DNA of 64,000 nt from Panax quinquefolius. Lineage: Eukaryota > Streptophyta > Magnoliopsida > Apiales > Araliaceae. Where the stretch lies: NCBI GenBank assembly GCA_020205615.1, contig CM035156.1, forward strand, positions 17,573,128-17,637,127, in the 5' to 3' direction. The translations under genes were made by a program, and so were the position numbers. The notes under the pieces were generated by a model. The model was not told where the DNA came from. It searched no databases and worked only from the letters and a program-made list of their open reading frames with translations. This document shows positions 22,450-34,640 of the stretch, piece by piece (the stretch's first letter is position 1; the number at the start of each line of letters is the position of its first letter).

Positions 22450-22780
22450 TCGTGATATGATCTTCTACTCAACGCCACCACTACCACGCTCACTTTCCGT
22501 GATGGTATTGAATAGTGTGGTACGTGGTCGAGTCTTCAATAGCTCGAGCCAACGTCACCGCCGCATGTTGAGTTCTTTTTGAGTGAAGAAATATTTAAGG
22601 CTTTTATGGTCCGAATATATCTCCACTTTCTCCCCATATAGATAGTGCTCCATATCTTTAATAAGAAACGATCACGCTAACTTTAGATCATGAATAGATA
22701 ATTCCTCTCATACTCTTTAAGTTGTCATGAGGCATAAAGGCTATGACTTTCCCACGCTGCATGAGAACACATCCCAACCC
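22450..22780 (-). pseudogene. RNase H domain
   Basis: The readable motif is [20 protein letters not shown] followed by QKELNMRR, at about 22550-22640. It is diagnostic for the gypsy RNase H C-terminal part and contains the catalytic Asp of SDHK. It degrades the RNA strand of the replication hybrid. Frameshifts flank the segment. Confidence 0.85.
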
Positions 22781-23049
22781 TTTGCCTCAAGCATCATCAG
22801 AGATAACAAATCCATCCGAACCAGATGGTATTGTTAGAACAGTCTTGAAATAAGTCTCCTCTTAAGCTCTTGGAAACTCTTCTCGCATTCTTCACTCTAA
22901 ACGAATTTTGTATCCTTCCGAGTTAGTGAAGTTAATGGAGTAGCGATTCGAGAAAACCCTTCCACGAATCTCCGATAATAACCAAATAAGCCCAAAAAGC
23001 TACGTATTTCATCACCGACTTCGGTTGCTCTAACTTTGTATTGCTTCAA

Positions 23050-23700
23050 TCTTCACGGATCAACAGATACTCCATGTTTCGACACCATCGCGCCCAAGGA
23101 ATGCTACTTCTTCAAACCGAACTCGCATTTCTTTAATTTAGCATATAGTTTGTTTTCACGAAGCCTTTGAGTACCAAATTTCAAATGGTGCTCATGATCT
23201 TCACGACTTTTGGAATATATGAGGATGTCATCAATAAAGACAACAAATAACGAATCGATCCAAATATTCCTCGAATACTCGGTTCATCATATCCATGAAA
23301 GTCAGCAGAGCATTAGTCAATCCGAAAGACATGACTAAGAATTCATAATGCCCGCATCGAGTTCTAAAGGCGCTTTGAATATCCTCGCCTAATCTTCAAA
23401 TTGATGATATCCGTAATCTAAGATCGATTTTTGAAAAGAATTGTGCCTTCTTGCAATCGGGTCAAACAAGTCATCAATACGAGGTAGAGGATACCTATTC
23501 TTGATGGTGACATGGTTCAATTCCCGATAATCAATACAAAGTCGCATACTCCCGCCTTTCTTCTTTACAAATAAAAAAAGAGAGCACCCCAAGGAGATGT
23601 ACTAGATCGAATGAAACCGATGTCCAACAATTCCTAGTTGGACCTTTAACTCCTCAAGTTCAATAGAGCCATTCGATATGGGGTTTTAGAAATGGGCTTT
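23050..23700 (-). pseudogene. Reverse transcriptase
   Basis: [20 protein letters not shown] and then [14 protein letters not shown] are readable at 23460-23580. The catalytic FIDD box is at 23227-23238, within [13 protein letters not shown]. Between them the conserved Asp-Gln-Leu-Gln and Arg-Ser-Gly-Tyr-His stretches are disrupted at 23448-23467 and 23411-23419, exactly where family members would have CAG-like and CTG-like codons. The enzyme copies element RNA into DNA. As written it is non-functional. Confidence 0.92.
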
Positions 23701-23929
23701 GTATCAAGTTCAAGATCAATAAAGAATTCAACTTCACGCCGGGGTAGACCGGAAGTTCTTCGTGAAATACGCCAGAAAGTCAATAACAACATGAATATTA
23801 TTCAAATTTGACGTGTCTTTATTCAAATCCATAACATGGGCTAAGAAAGCTTGACATCCGCTTTTCAATAAACGAATAGCTTTATGATTAGATATGACAA
23901 AGATTGATTTTAATGGTTTAGTTGCTTGA

Positions 23930-24300
23930 ATTGCATAACAACGGTCAAGTTAGGAATATGAAAACTAACAACCTTACGAAAAATAATCAATTTTGGCATG
24001 ATGAGTAGTTAACCAATCAATCCCTAAAATCACATCAAAAGCAAGTATCTTTAAAGAGATAAGGTCAATGTGTAAGGTAATGGTGCCAACTTGAATCAAA
24101 CAAGATTTATAAACAAAGGATGTGATGAAAGTTTCTCCCAACTGAGTTTCCACAGATAGTCAAAGTCTAATTTCTCCTGAGTCAAGTTTAAACGCTGAGC
24201 ACATGCAGGAGAGATAAATGAATGGGTAGCACCCCAGATCAAAGTAAGGTATAAACTTCGCAAGAATTTATAAATAGCTTACCCGTGATCACCTCGTTTG
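23930..24300 (-). pseudogene. Aspartic protease domain
   Basis: The ILAFDVILGIDWLTTHHAKI segment near 23980-24040 is the second conserved block of plant gypsy proteases. A CAQRLNLTQEKLD-like piece near 24170-24200 lies upstream. The catalytic Asp block itself is poorly readable near 24220-24240. The enzyme would cleave the polyprotein. Confidence 0.75.
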
Positions 24301-24408
24301 GGTTCCTCGATTTTGACCAAATACAACAAACGCTTCTTCCTAATCGTTGACTTTGACTTTTTTGGATGATCTTTTGAGTCACCGTCCCCACTAACTAGGT
24401 TTCGCTAC

Positions 24409-24453
24409 TGCATAATCTCGAGCGATATGTCCTTCCTTTCCACAATTATAGCA
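24409..24453 (-). pseudogene. Gag CCHC zinc knuckle, last Cys altered
   Basis: CYNCGKEGHIARDY fits CX2CX4HX4C except that the final Cys reads Tyr (TAT). Zinc knuckles bind the packaged RNA. The change could be a real mutation or a base-call error. Confidence 0.85.
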
Positions 24454-24459
24454 TACCTT

Positions 24460-25560
24460 GAATCTGTGGGATGCTTTGACCGATATGACCCTCTTTCCAG
24501 ATTTATAAGATACGACCGGTCGTTTCTCCTCCTTAGAACCATTCTTTGCCAGCAGACCGCTGCCTTCACATGGTCGTTGTTAAATCTCCTTTTTAAAATC
24601 TCCTCCCGACTCGCTTCTTCTATTTTCACGGCTATGATTACCACCAGAGTGGTTACCATTTTTGTCCGTCTGCTTTTTTCTCCTCCGGTTATCATTATTC
24701 GCTTGATCGCTATCTCCGTACGATCCTCGGTTATGGTCCTCAACGACCGTAGTACTCAAGTATCTCGCTTCTAATAATTGAGCCTCACTTATAACATCCT
24801 AATAGAGAAAAAATTTATGAGAAATGAGATATCGTCGCACGCCGGTTTCAAACCTCTCAAAAACATCCGCGTCATACGCTCCTCATTCTCCACCAAATGA
24901 GGTGCAAACCTGGATAACTCGCAAACTTTTCCTCGCATCGAGACACCGTCATGTTGTTTTGTTCTAATCAATGAACTCCACTTCCTTCATACGACGAACA
25001 CTTTCGTGAAAGTATTTGTCATTAAATAATTTCAAATGCTCCCCAAGACATGCCGAAAAGGCATGATTGGATAGTACGCTTCACGACTCTCCACCAAGAG
25101 GTCCGCCTTTCGCCACTTTAACATAAAGGTGGCGAATGGAACCTTCGTTTTTCCGCATCCCAAGACATCGAATATCTTGGTAATTTTTTGACCCATGTTT
25201 CCGCCATGATCGGATCCGCTTTCCTTAAATTCGTGGTCCCAACTTTTTGAATCGCTTGGTCGCGATAACCCGTGAATTGCTATCATTTCTCCTCAGATTT
25301 TGAACACGAAGTTTCCTCGTCTCGATTTTGCATGAACTGCAAAAAGCTTCTAAACATCCCTCGCTCATCATCTCGCTCAAGGTGGTGTTGTTCACAGGAG
25401 GAACATTGCCACTGTCAGCACGCGCTTCTCCTCGTTGGTGAGTACAAAAGGCCTCCACTGGCCTCATTTCCATTGTTAATATTCTCAATGACATTCTCAA
25501 ATATCATCATAAAACAAGGGTTAATTAAGAAATCAATATATCACATAATATCCCTATATA
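24460..25560 (-). pseudogene. Gag (capsid) region
   Basis: Pieces in different frames match plant gypsy gag. They include KIFDVLGC and KVPFATFMLK near 25100-25190, a MRGKVCELSRFAPHLVENE segment followed by ERMTRMFLRGLKP near 24830-24930, and an N-terminal region up to about 25560. Between the last block and the knuckle lies an arginine/serine/glycine-rich linker (24480-24760). Gag forms the virus-like particle. A second copy of this region, from 24709 on, is at 47091-47880. Confidence 0.8.
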
Positions 25561-25667
25561 TCGACTAACTAAAAAAAAATAAGCTTAGTAGGACACACTA
25601 GCAATGAAGGATTTACTCGTCCCCTCCCTCCTAGTTCTATTCCCCGATCTCCGCCAGAGATCATATC

Positions 25668-25687
25668 CCTAAGCTCGATACTAACCG
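25668..25687 (-). other. Primer-binding site
   Basis: On the - strand, directly after the 5' LTR, the sequence reads GGTTAGTATCGAGCTTAGGG. The second copy (48028-48046) reads TTGGTATCGAGCTTAGG, close to the TGGTATCAGAGC site complementary to initiator methionine tRNA used by many gypsy elements. The deviation lies at a CAGAGC/CGAGC word. Confidence 0.65.
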
Positions 25688-28392
25688 TGACGCCCCCAAA
25701 ATAGGTATACATCACCCATTCGAGTTGTCAATACACGGTATGTAAACAACTACAACTTTATTATTACAACAAGAAAACTGTGAGTTTGAATACAAATATT
25801 ATCTTCTGATAATATCTATACTCAAATAAATTCTCATCACATTTATTGATACATTATTTTACAAAATGGTGAGGACTACTAAACAATCCTTTCTAAAACC
25901 TTCATTCCATACCCCGACTGTACTCGCTTATATTCTCGCCTCCGAGAAGAAAATGGAACAAAAAGGAAAAGGGTGAGCTCAACTAGCCCAAGAAAAGAAT
26001 ATTATGACTAAGATAATATACAACAAATTATCGTTAGTCTTCAACAGGAAAAATCTAATAGAATACAATAGACAACAAATTTTAAATCAATATTCGCAAT
26101 GAAATAATAATTCATTAGAAGAGTTAAGTAGAGAATGCAAACTACTATCTTCTATGTATGAATTTAAAAGTTCATCGCCTATCATCTTTTATCCCCGTAA
26201 CATCAATCAATATACATCCGAATCAAATATTCATCTTTGCACTACGTGCCAAAGATATTCATCACCGGTCATGTTCATCTAAACACTGCTCATCTTTGCA
26301 CTACGGGCCAAAGATATTCTTCAGAAATCATTCATCTTTGCACTACAAAGCCAAAGATATTCCATAATATCATCATTTAAGATCAAGATGATGAAAATAT
26401 TTTTAAAGAAACGAATCCAAAGGAAACAAAATGACAAGGATTAAGGATTAAGGATTCAGATTTTGTTTTATTCACGTCAAAAATACCTCAAAAATAATCG
26501 CGATAGTGGTGTAAAATTCAAGAATGATCAAAACATGGATACAATCAAAGCTAGTATCCGTAATAGATATTTTGACAAAAAAGAAGAAATTTTATTTTTC
26601 TATGAATAGTCACAGATATCGTGAATAAAGTCCGATACGTGAATAGTAACTCCGACACCAAAAGATAGAAATTCCACAAAAAAACATCTTCACGCTTCAC
26701 TAATAGTACTTCGTGAATAAGAATCGTGAATAAGAACTCATGAATAAGAACTCGTGAATAAGAACTCATGAATAAAGAACCCGAATGGAAAAGTTCTAAA
26801 TTTGATAAAAAGTTCCAACCAATATTTCAAAGATAATGATATTGAAGAAATAATATCATTTGAGAAGAAAATAACATCCCTTACCTCGAAAGATCAAGAC
26901 TTCTAAATGAAAACACCTGATATAAAGCTATGACTTGACTTTTGATCAGATAGCAATACTCAAAGTATACTCAAAATACTCACAAGAATACGCCGATAAT
27001 ATAGAGAGAAAAACTTCAGCTTAAGTGTGATTTTCAATTCTAACCTAAGACCCTATTTATAGAAATCGCTAGAATACCAAAGCGTAAAATTTAATATAAT
27101 AATATTATATATATTATAAATTCTCTACGCACCTAGAACCATCTGAATTCAGCAACTTGCATGTGTTTAATGAGGCTAACCAAACACAAAAAACATTTTT
27201 GTAATTAAAAATATTTTAAACTTCCAAAATCAATTATTTTGAGCTTCGTAACTTCAATAATTCATAATAAATAGCCTTTTATCAGTAAAATTCAAATCTC
27301 GCGACTTTTTATAGGAAATTCAATTCTCTACAACTTTGCGTAAGAAAGTTTTTCCAAATTCCAAACATAAATTGACCAAATCCACAAACGGGCGATTTTA
27401 CAAAGTATAATCAAATTTCAATTGATAAATGGGGTCCAATTTACATGTTTAACATGTTTTAAACATTTATTGCAACAAAAATACTCTTCCTCCTCAGATA
27501 CTCATATATCCCACATTCGTTGTAAAATATCACCATTATTATATTATTAAAATATAATAATATATTTAAATAAATTATTTTATCGTAAAAAGATAAAATT
27601 TCAATTTTCAACAATTGTCACATTAAAAATTTTCTCCATCTATATCCATATAAAATCAATATTTTCCTCATCATATGAATCAATAATTAATTATTCACAA
27701 ATAATATTACGTAATCACAATATCGACAACCAGCAGCTCCCTGTGAGAGAGGGCTTTCCAATAAGAATTTCTTCTTCATCACAAGCAATTAGGTGACCAA
27801 ACCTCTCCTTAGATGTAACTTTCTAGACATTGCCAATAATGTTATCTAATAATATTATTCGAGATAATATGAATTATTGTTTCGATAATGAAAAATACTT
27901 GTGTAATGACAATTATCAAACAACAACAATATAAAATATCAACGCAAAGAATTATTAACTCAATAAAATATCAATAAGAATTATCGTAACCATTATTGAG
28001 TAGTGCTTTCTTACGTAAGAATCAATAATTGGTGCAATACCGGTGCTACTTGTGTTTTAACCAATTTAGTATTTTAACAAGATTAATCTGTAATAACTAC
28101 GCCAATTATTTTTAACCAACTTATATTTGTCGCTTTCTTCAACCAATCGCTTTCCGTTATGGGCCCACACACGGTCGCTACCGTCGCATTTAATATTCCC
28201 CGACAAAGATTTAATATTCCACGACCAAACGAATATTCCCCACAACAATGAATATTTTATAACCACTTGCTTATTTTGAAATATTTGCATGATTTTACCC
28301 TAACTATCCACATTAATCAAATCAACCCTTACTATTTCAAAATAATAAATAGAGAAAATTAAATTTCATTAATAATAAGTTGGGGTCTTACA
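25688..28392 (-). repeat. 5' LTR of gypsy element
   Basis: 2705 bases with the same ends and internal modules as the 3' LTR: palindrome module near 28185-28260, TATA box at 27052-27063, 14-15 bp array near 26695-26780, hairpin units near 26228-26360. It also occurs with its right flank at 48047-50740. Confidence 0.92.
27052..27063 (-). promoter_or_regulatory. TATA box of 5' LTR
   Basis: Tctataaatagg on the - strand is the likely promoter of the genomic RNA of the element. Confidence 0.6.
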
Positions 28393-30162
28393 GTAGGTTT
28401 AGATCTCAGCTAAATTTTCTCAATAGTGGTGGCGACAGGAGACTATATTTATATTGGTGCTGTCAATTAATTTAATGTTTTAGGTAAATAATGAGCATGT
28501 AGAGAATTTTGATGGACAAGTAAATAATGAGCATGTAGATATTGGAGTTGTCAATTTAATGTTTTGGGTAAATAATGAGCATGTAGCAAATTTTAATGGA
28601 CGAGTTATATTTCTTTTGTTTGTGGACGTGAGTGATCGATCTTTGCAAAGCAGATAGGCAAAAATCTATCTATTTTTTTAACTGTTTTACATCTTTCAAT
28701 TATGTTGTCCAGCGTCTGCTTTGTTTCTACTGATATAGGTAATTAAGAAACCAGACTTGGAAATATATTACCTTCTCTCTCCGTGTGTTTAGCTCAATCT
28801 TTTTGTGTGGTAGTCCTTTTCTCTTTAACATGATTAAAAATCATTTCATGTCGGAGGTATTTTTTTTATGCATTGTGCAACTGATTAGCATATTCTTGAC
28901 TTCTTTACTGTTTGGGTGGGATGTCTATATTGATTAGAAATTTTCTTATTTAAAACAAATAATTATGATTTTTTTTTTAATTTTTATCAATTATATACTC
29001 TTTTCACATTGTCAACTCATATTTTTCATTTAAATTTATCTTTAGGTATTAAATAATTTTATCAATTATATATTCTTTTCACATTGTCAACTCACATTTT
29101 TCATTTAAATAATCTTTAAATATTAAATAATTATACGAGTATGCCAGGCACAGGTTAACCCTAGTATATATATTGTATCACTACAAAATTAACCCCATAA
29201 TCTAAGTAGGCCCCAGAATTGGTATGGTATGGCACCAACATATATTGTCAACAACGAATTCACAATTATTCAGTTCCCTCCCATTAATTTGATTTGACAA
29301 ATCAAAAAGAAACCCATTCATCCTACCTAAATCCGGTTTGCTAACGTAAACCTTGAATAATTCAGCGCAACCTTCATTCATTCACTTGGCGTAGAGGCTG
29401 AATTATACAATTGCTATACAGTTTATTTATATTAAGATTATAATATGTGTATATAATCATGTTAGGCTAATTAAATTAGCTTTTAATTATGTTTATTTAA
29501 ATTCTTTTGCTTCTTTAATCTTTGATTATCAGCCATTTTCCTGTTTTCAAATTTGAAATTTTATTTAGACTAAAACAAGTCAATTTGAAAAGTCAAAAGC
29601 TACTCCTTTGTTAAAATTCTAAAAAGCAATAATCAAAATTAAAAGATTAAATTAAACAAATTCTTTATACAATCACACTATATATTGTATCTGCCTTTAT
29701 TATTGAAATTTTTGAAGTCGTAAAACTATTTTTGTTCAAATTTATTACATTATCTATTCTTTAATAATTTAATCCCCAAAATATCCTTTTTATGTCGCAG
29801 AGGGAAAAAGAAGAATATGAGAGAAAATAATCTCTTCTTTCAATAATAACACAAGAGGTGGACAAATGAACCCCCCAGGGGCTGTCAAGGGTGGTGGTTG
29901 AAGGACTAGAAGCTGTTGGCCACGGGGTGTTCGTTCACCAAACTACATATAACTATCTCCCTCTGATTTCAATGGATATATTTAATTAATTAATTGCCAG
30001 AGTTATTAACATATGAGATTGAGTAAACATTTTTTTTAAAATGGTTGCTATTAAAATTTATCAACATAAGTAACAATTAAAAAATTTACTTAAACATTCA
30101 TAATATATATATAGTAGGGAGTATTATTTTAACCAACATTAATTAATTATTTTAATCTATTA
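28393..30162. other. Flank between gypsy element and Helitron array
   Basis: Noncoding DNA, duplicated at 50741-52516. It contains three copies of gtaaataatgagcatgtag at about 28484, 28521 and 28568, embedded in a partly repeated 'aatttaatgttttgg' context. It also has a GC-richer patch near 29860-29940 without a recognisable frame. Confidence 0.6.
28470..28600 (+). repeat. Short tandem repeat, gtaaataatgagcatgtag x3
   Basis: Three copies are separated by 18 and 28 bases of partly similar sequence. The same array is at about 50827-50957. Confidence 0.8.
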
Positions 30163-31209
30163 TCTATTATATATACTAAATCACAAAGATACGTATTAAT
30201 AATAAATCGATATACGTCGTTTCTAAAAATTGACACATGTCCATCCTAATTAATGCTTCTTATTGCCCTTGACAAAAATACCCTTAACAATTACTTTGAT
30301 ATATATACTGATCACTTTATTTTATGGATATTATCAACAATCACGTTATTTTAAGATCCATTAATTAGATAACTCTCTTGTGCAACAACCAGATTGGATC
30401 AATTTAAACAAGATAGGGCCAACTTACTTTTTATGAAAAAATAGTTTTAATTATTTGAAAAGTAAATTTCCTTTAATATTAGACTTTTATTTATTTTACC
30501 TATTTTTCATAGTTCCATGCAATTAAAAAATTATTTCCATATTCATTTTAAAACTTCAATCTATTAGCTTCCAAAAATTCTTCCAATTATTTGAACCACG
30601 CTAATTGATTCTAAAGATATGAAAATTTATTTACTTAACCAATTTATGGAAAACTCAATCAATTTAAAATTCATGTGAATATTTATTTTTATCTTTAAAA
30701 CAATAATTTTGTAGTAATCTGATATTTTTAAAGTAGTTCAAGAAATCAACTATTACATTATCAAATTAATTTACATGAATTGAAATTGTAATTTTCACTA
30801 ATTGATTAGTAAAAAAAGAATCTAAACTGGGTTTTTTTTTTATGGGATACTAGAAGTATAATTAATTTTGTCATGAAACTTGAAATTAGTTTAATTATTT
30901 TATTAAACTTAAACAATTTACGTGAGTTCATATGAGGTTGTGCTGATGTGGTAAGATTTTGAATGGAATCTATCTATTATTTATTAACTATTATCTGTTA
31001 TCTACATAGCACCATTGAATGACATGTACTTTTCCCACATTGTAACACATGTTCTATATAATTAATGTGCATCCCACACTAATTTAATTATATTACAACA
31101 TAATATTATACCATTTATAATTATATTACAACATAATATTATATTGTTTAAAACATTTAAAACAATTATATCCTAAAATTACAACTTTTCTAATATTATA
31201 CCATTCATA

Positions 31210-31247
31210 ATTATACCGTACATTATATCATACATGTATGGTATAAT
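31210..31247. repeat. 14-bp-arm hairpin in Helitron
   Basis: Arms attataccgtacat and atgtatggtataat (one mismatch) flank a 10-base loop. A second copy with the same loop, tatatcatac, is at 34005-34042. Equivalents occur in every unit. Confidence 0.7.
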
Positions 31248-31429
31248 ATTATAATACACGATATAACAAAATAACTATCTATCCAAACTTTGCGGATATT
31301 ATCATTACTAATTTAATTATATTACAACATAATATTATTCCATTTATAATTATATTACAACATAATATTATACAGATTTAAAACATTTAAAACAATATAA
31401 AAATAATAAATAATATCAATCATAACTTA

Positions 31430-34400
31430 CTATGTTTATTTTATAATCTCATAAATCACTATTTTCCCAATCTAAATGATTTTTATATTATTATTATTAT
31501 TTTGATTTTTAATCCCTAAATCACTACAAAATCTAAATTGTTCGATAATGTTAATCTGCTCTAATATTATCATTACTAAATTAATTATTAACTTTTAGAA
31601 TCACTACTTTTTAATTCCAAAATAATATTTTAAATTTATAATCCACTAAATCACTACAAATCTAAATTATTTTGGTAATGTCTCATTAGGTTTGTAATAT
31701 TCATGAATGCAATCAAATTGCACAAATAAGCGGCGAAAACGTAAAAATCGTAGTTTTTAAAATTTTATAAACCATATACCCGGATCACCCTTTATGCACA
31801 ATTATTAATTAAACGAAAAGATAAAGAATAAAATCATACCCTCAAGATCGAGCTTCCTCACGCACAAGTTCACCTCCAAATCCTTTCGCTCAACTTGAAT
31901 CCGCGGGTTTGGTTCCTTTCTTTGATCAACGTTAGCCACCCAAGTGTTTGGCCTCTGTAGGTGATCCACCAAGGAAGAAGAAAGATTCAAGAAGATGGGT
32001 ATTCGCAAAACCCTAATTTTCTATCTCTCATGTAAACTCTCCCAACTATTGGAATCACGACGTAAAAAAGTCAACAACCACCTCACCCATAATAAGACTC
32101 TCTTATTTATGAGATGGGCAAAACCCTTCTTAACAATTAAGGAATTGAGTTTTATTTTAATTAATTAAATTCTTTTAATTAATTAAGCTCCCCTAATCTT
32201 ATTAGGGATAATTAATTAAACTCTTTTAATTAATTTGCCTCCTAATCCTTTTAGGATATTTGAGAGTACTTATATTAATTAATTTCCAAACTCCTTTAGG
32301 AATTAAATAATAATAATAGTAATAATAATAATAAGACTCCTCTTATTAATTTATATTTAATATTTCAAAATATTAAATAATAAATATTAAGCTATTTATT
32401 TTATTCTATCACCATAGATAAAATTAAATAAACTTAACTTATTATTATGATTATGCCATTAACTTCTTAAATAATTATTCTTCCTTTTTATGGTGTGACC
32501 TTTTAGGTTCTCCATATTAAACCTATTGTGAATAAATCAATTAGAACAATTCTAATCTTATTTAAATAAATAAATTAAACTAATAATTTATTTAAATAAA
32601 TAATATTTATTCTACAATAGGATAAGCCTCCCAATGATCAACGACTTTCCGGATAATATAGATTTCAACATTAATCATAAAAGAACCTTTCGAGTAAATA
32701 GTTATCAGATAATTCAATCTCTTCCACCATACAATGTCCCAATTAAATATAAGATATGGAATTCATCACAAGTCTTATTTTATTTAATTATATGTATTTC
32801 GATCCTTAAATGCACAACTCCAAATAATGCAAATTAGAAACTCCTTTCTAATTTCATTTCTATTTCGCCCAAGGACTCACCGAGTTGTCATTTATCAAAT
32901 CACATAGACATTTTTTCTTTTTACTAGAAGTGGTAGATTCTTTATCGATCATACATTATCTCCATGTACAACTTATTATACCCAAACATATCCTTTGATA
33001 CACCCTAAGGGTCTTAAGGAATAAGTCAAAGTATAACTCATCATACACAGATACTATGATGATTTCAAGTCCAAGGATTACTCAGACTATTATCACTACA
33101 GAATTCCTATTGTCGGCAAGTAAAACTCCATTAGGTATTCCTTAATTGAGCCACGCTTAGTGAACTTATTCTCTAATAAACACCTACATACTTGCTTTAG
33201 TGTTCCACACAAATGATCATGAGGTCAATCATCCTCATCCAACGAAGCCAAAGCAACGTGTGTACCAATCTACCCGGATTTACTAATTCCCAATTTAGTA
33301 ATCCAACGATTGGGAACTATTTTAGTTTTAAGCTTTCTAAGAATTTAGATCTCATTAGAATGATCATCATCATTATTCTAAAAGCATTGCTTAAAACTAT
33401 GGGTTTATCACATATTATAAAACAAAGATCATGTAGATAATTAAAAATCTTTAATAAATTAATACTTTTTATTAATAAATGAATAAGATTGTTACAAAGT
33501 ATATGCTTTATCATCAAACATGATTGGCTTGTGTGCATACTACTTTCAATGTCAACTGTTCTGATATTATCATTTCTAATTTAATTATTATTTCCTAAAA
33601 GCACTATTTTTTTTAATCACAAATTAATATTTTGATTTTATAATCCCTAAATCACTACAAATCTAAATTGTTCTCGATAATGTTAATTGTTCTAATATTA
33701 ACATTACTAAATTAATTATTATCTCCTAAAATCGCTACTTTTTTAATCCCAAATTAATATTTTGAATTTATAATCCACTAAATCACTACAAATCTAAATT
33801 GTTTTAGTAATGTCAATTGTCCCGATATTATCCTTTTAATTTAATTATTATATCCTAAAATCACTATTTTTTAATCCCAAATTAATATTTTTATTTTATA
33901 ATCCCTAAAATCCACTACTTTTCTAAATTATTACTAATTTAATTATGTTAAAACATAATTATCAGATCCTAAAATAATTACTTTTTAATATTATAACATT
34001 CATAATTATACCATACATTATATCATACATATATGGTATAATATTATAATACACGTATATAATAAAATCACTACCTATCTAAAATGTGCGAGATATTATC
34101 ATTACTAATTTAATTATATTACAACATAATATTATACCATTTATAATTATATTACAAAATAATATTATAAAATTAAAATATTTAAAACAAAATTAAAATA
34201 ACAAATAATACAAATCATAAGTTACTATGTTGATTTTATAATCCACTAAATCACTACTTTTCAATCTAAACGATTTTTATATTATCATAACGTAATTATT
34301 ATCTTCTAAAATCATTACTTTTTAATCCTACATTATTATTTTGATTTTATAATCCCTCACTCACTATACATCTAAACCTGCTCTAATAATGTTAAACTGT

Positions 34401-34600
34401 TCTAATATTATCATTACTAAATTAATTATTATCTACTAAAATCAAAACTTTTTTAATCCCAAATTAATATTTTAAGTGTATAACCCTCTAAATCACTACA
34501 AATCTAAACTATTTTGGTAATGAAACTGTTACGATATTATACTTTCTAATTTAATTATTATCTCCTAAAATCACTACTTTATGATATTATCATTACTGAG
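31430..34600 (+). repeat. Module of about 130 bp, degenerate array, Helitron unit 1
   Basis: The repeated words are 'taatccctaaatcactacaaatctaaa', then 'taatgtcaattgttctgatattatc', 'aattaattattatctcctaaaatcacta' and 'ttttaatcccaaattaatattt'. The period is about 130 bases. The array is interrupted by the solo LTR at 31683-33548. It has no coding potential. The same array is in the other units at about 38560-39850, 43850-45140, 53790-56950 and 60910-62210. Confidence 0.75.
31683..33548 (-). mobile_element. Solo LTR nested in Helitron unit 1
   Basis: The 1866-base insertion is absent from units 2, 3 and 5. It is bounded by the 5-bp duplication ATGTC (31678-31682 and 33549-33553). The sister copy (54037-55891) starts TGTTAGGTTTG and ends CTACTTTCA, i.e. 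TG...CA. Here the start reads TCATTAGG, a scramble at a CTG word. On the - strand a GC-richer leader-like stretch (about 32050-31850) suggests that orientation. There is no internal coding region, so it is a solo LTR formed by LTR-LTR recombination. Confidence 0.85.
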
Positions 34601-34640
34601 TTATTATCATTACTCTCCGTTATTTATCCAAATTTTCTTA

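Larger units (their letters stand above)
18214..28392 (-). mobile_element. Near-complete Ty3/gypsy retrotransposon, 10.2 kb
   Basis: The order on the - strand is 5' LTR (28392-25688), primer-binding site, gag with CCHC knuckle, protease, reverse transcriptase, RNase H, integrase, C-terminal region, polypurine tract, 3' LTR (20938-18214). RT before integrase defines Ty3/gypsy (Metaviridae). The integrase tail resembles Del/Tekay chromoviruses. The two LTRs are very similar apart from recurrent short scrambles, which suggests a recent insertion. The coding region is fragmented into frames under 120 codons. Many breaks fall at CAG/CTG words, so part of the damage may be sequencing error. Target-site duplication is unclear. 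Confidence 0.92.

Noticed and set aside
24427..24774. 115-codon + strand frame
   Set aside because: Antisense of the gag linker and zinc knuckle of the gypsy element.
18209..28397. Target-site duplication of the gypsy element
   Set aside because: Left five bases acttg and right five bases gtagg (aagag in the second copy) do not match; the region may contain call errors, so left unconfirmed.
32634..33440. Two open frames of 67 and 75 codons
   Set aside because: Both lie inside the nested solo LTR and have no domain; equivalents in the second copy are broken differently.
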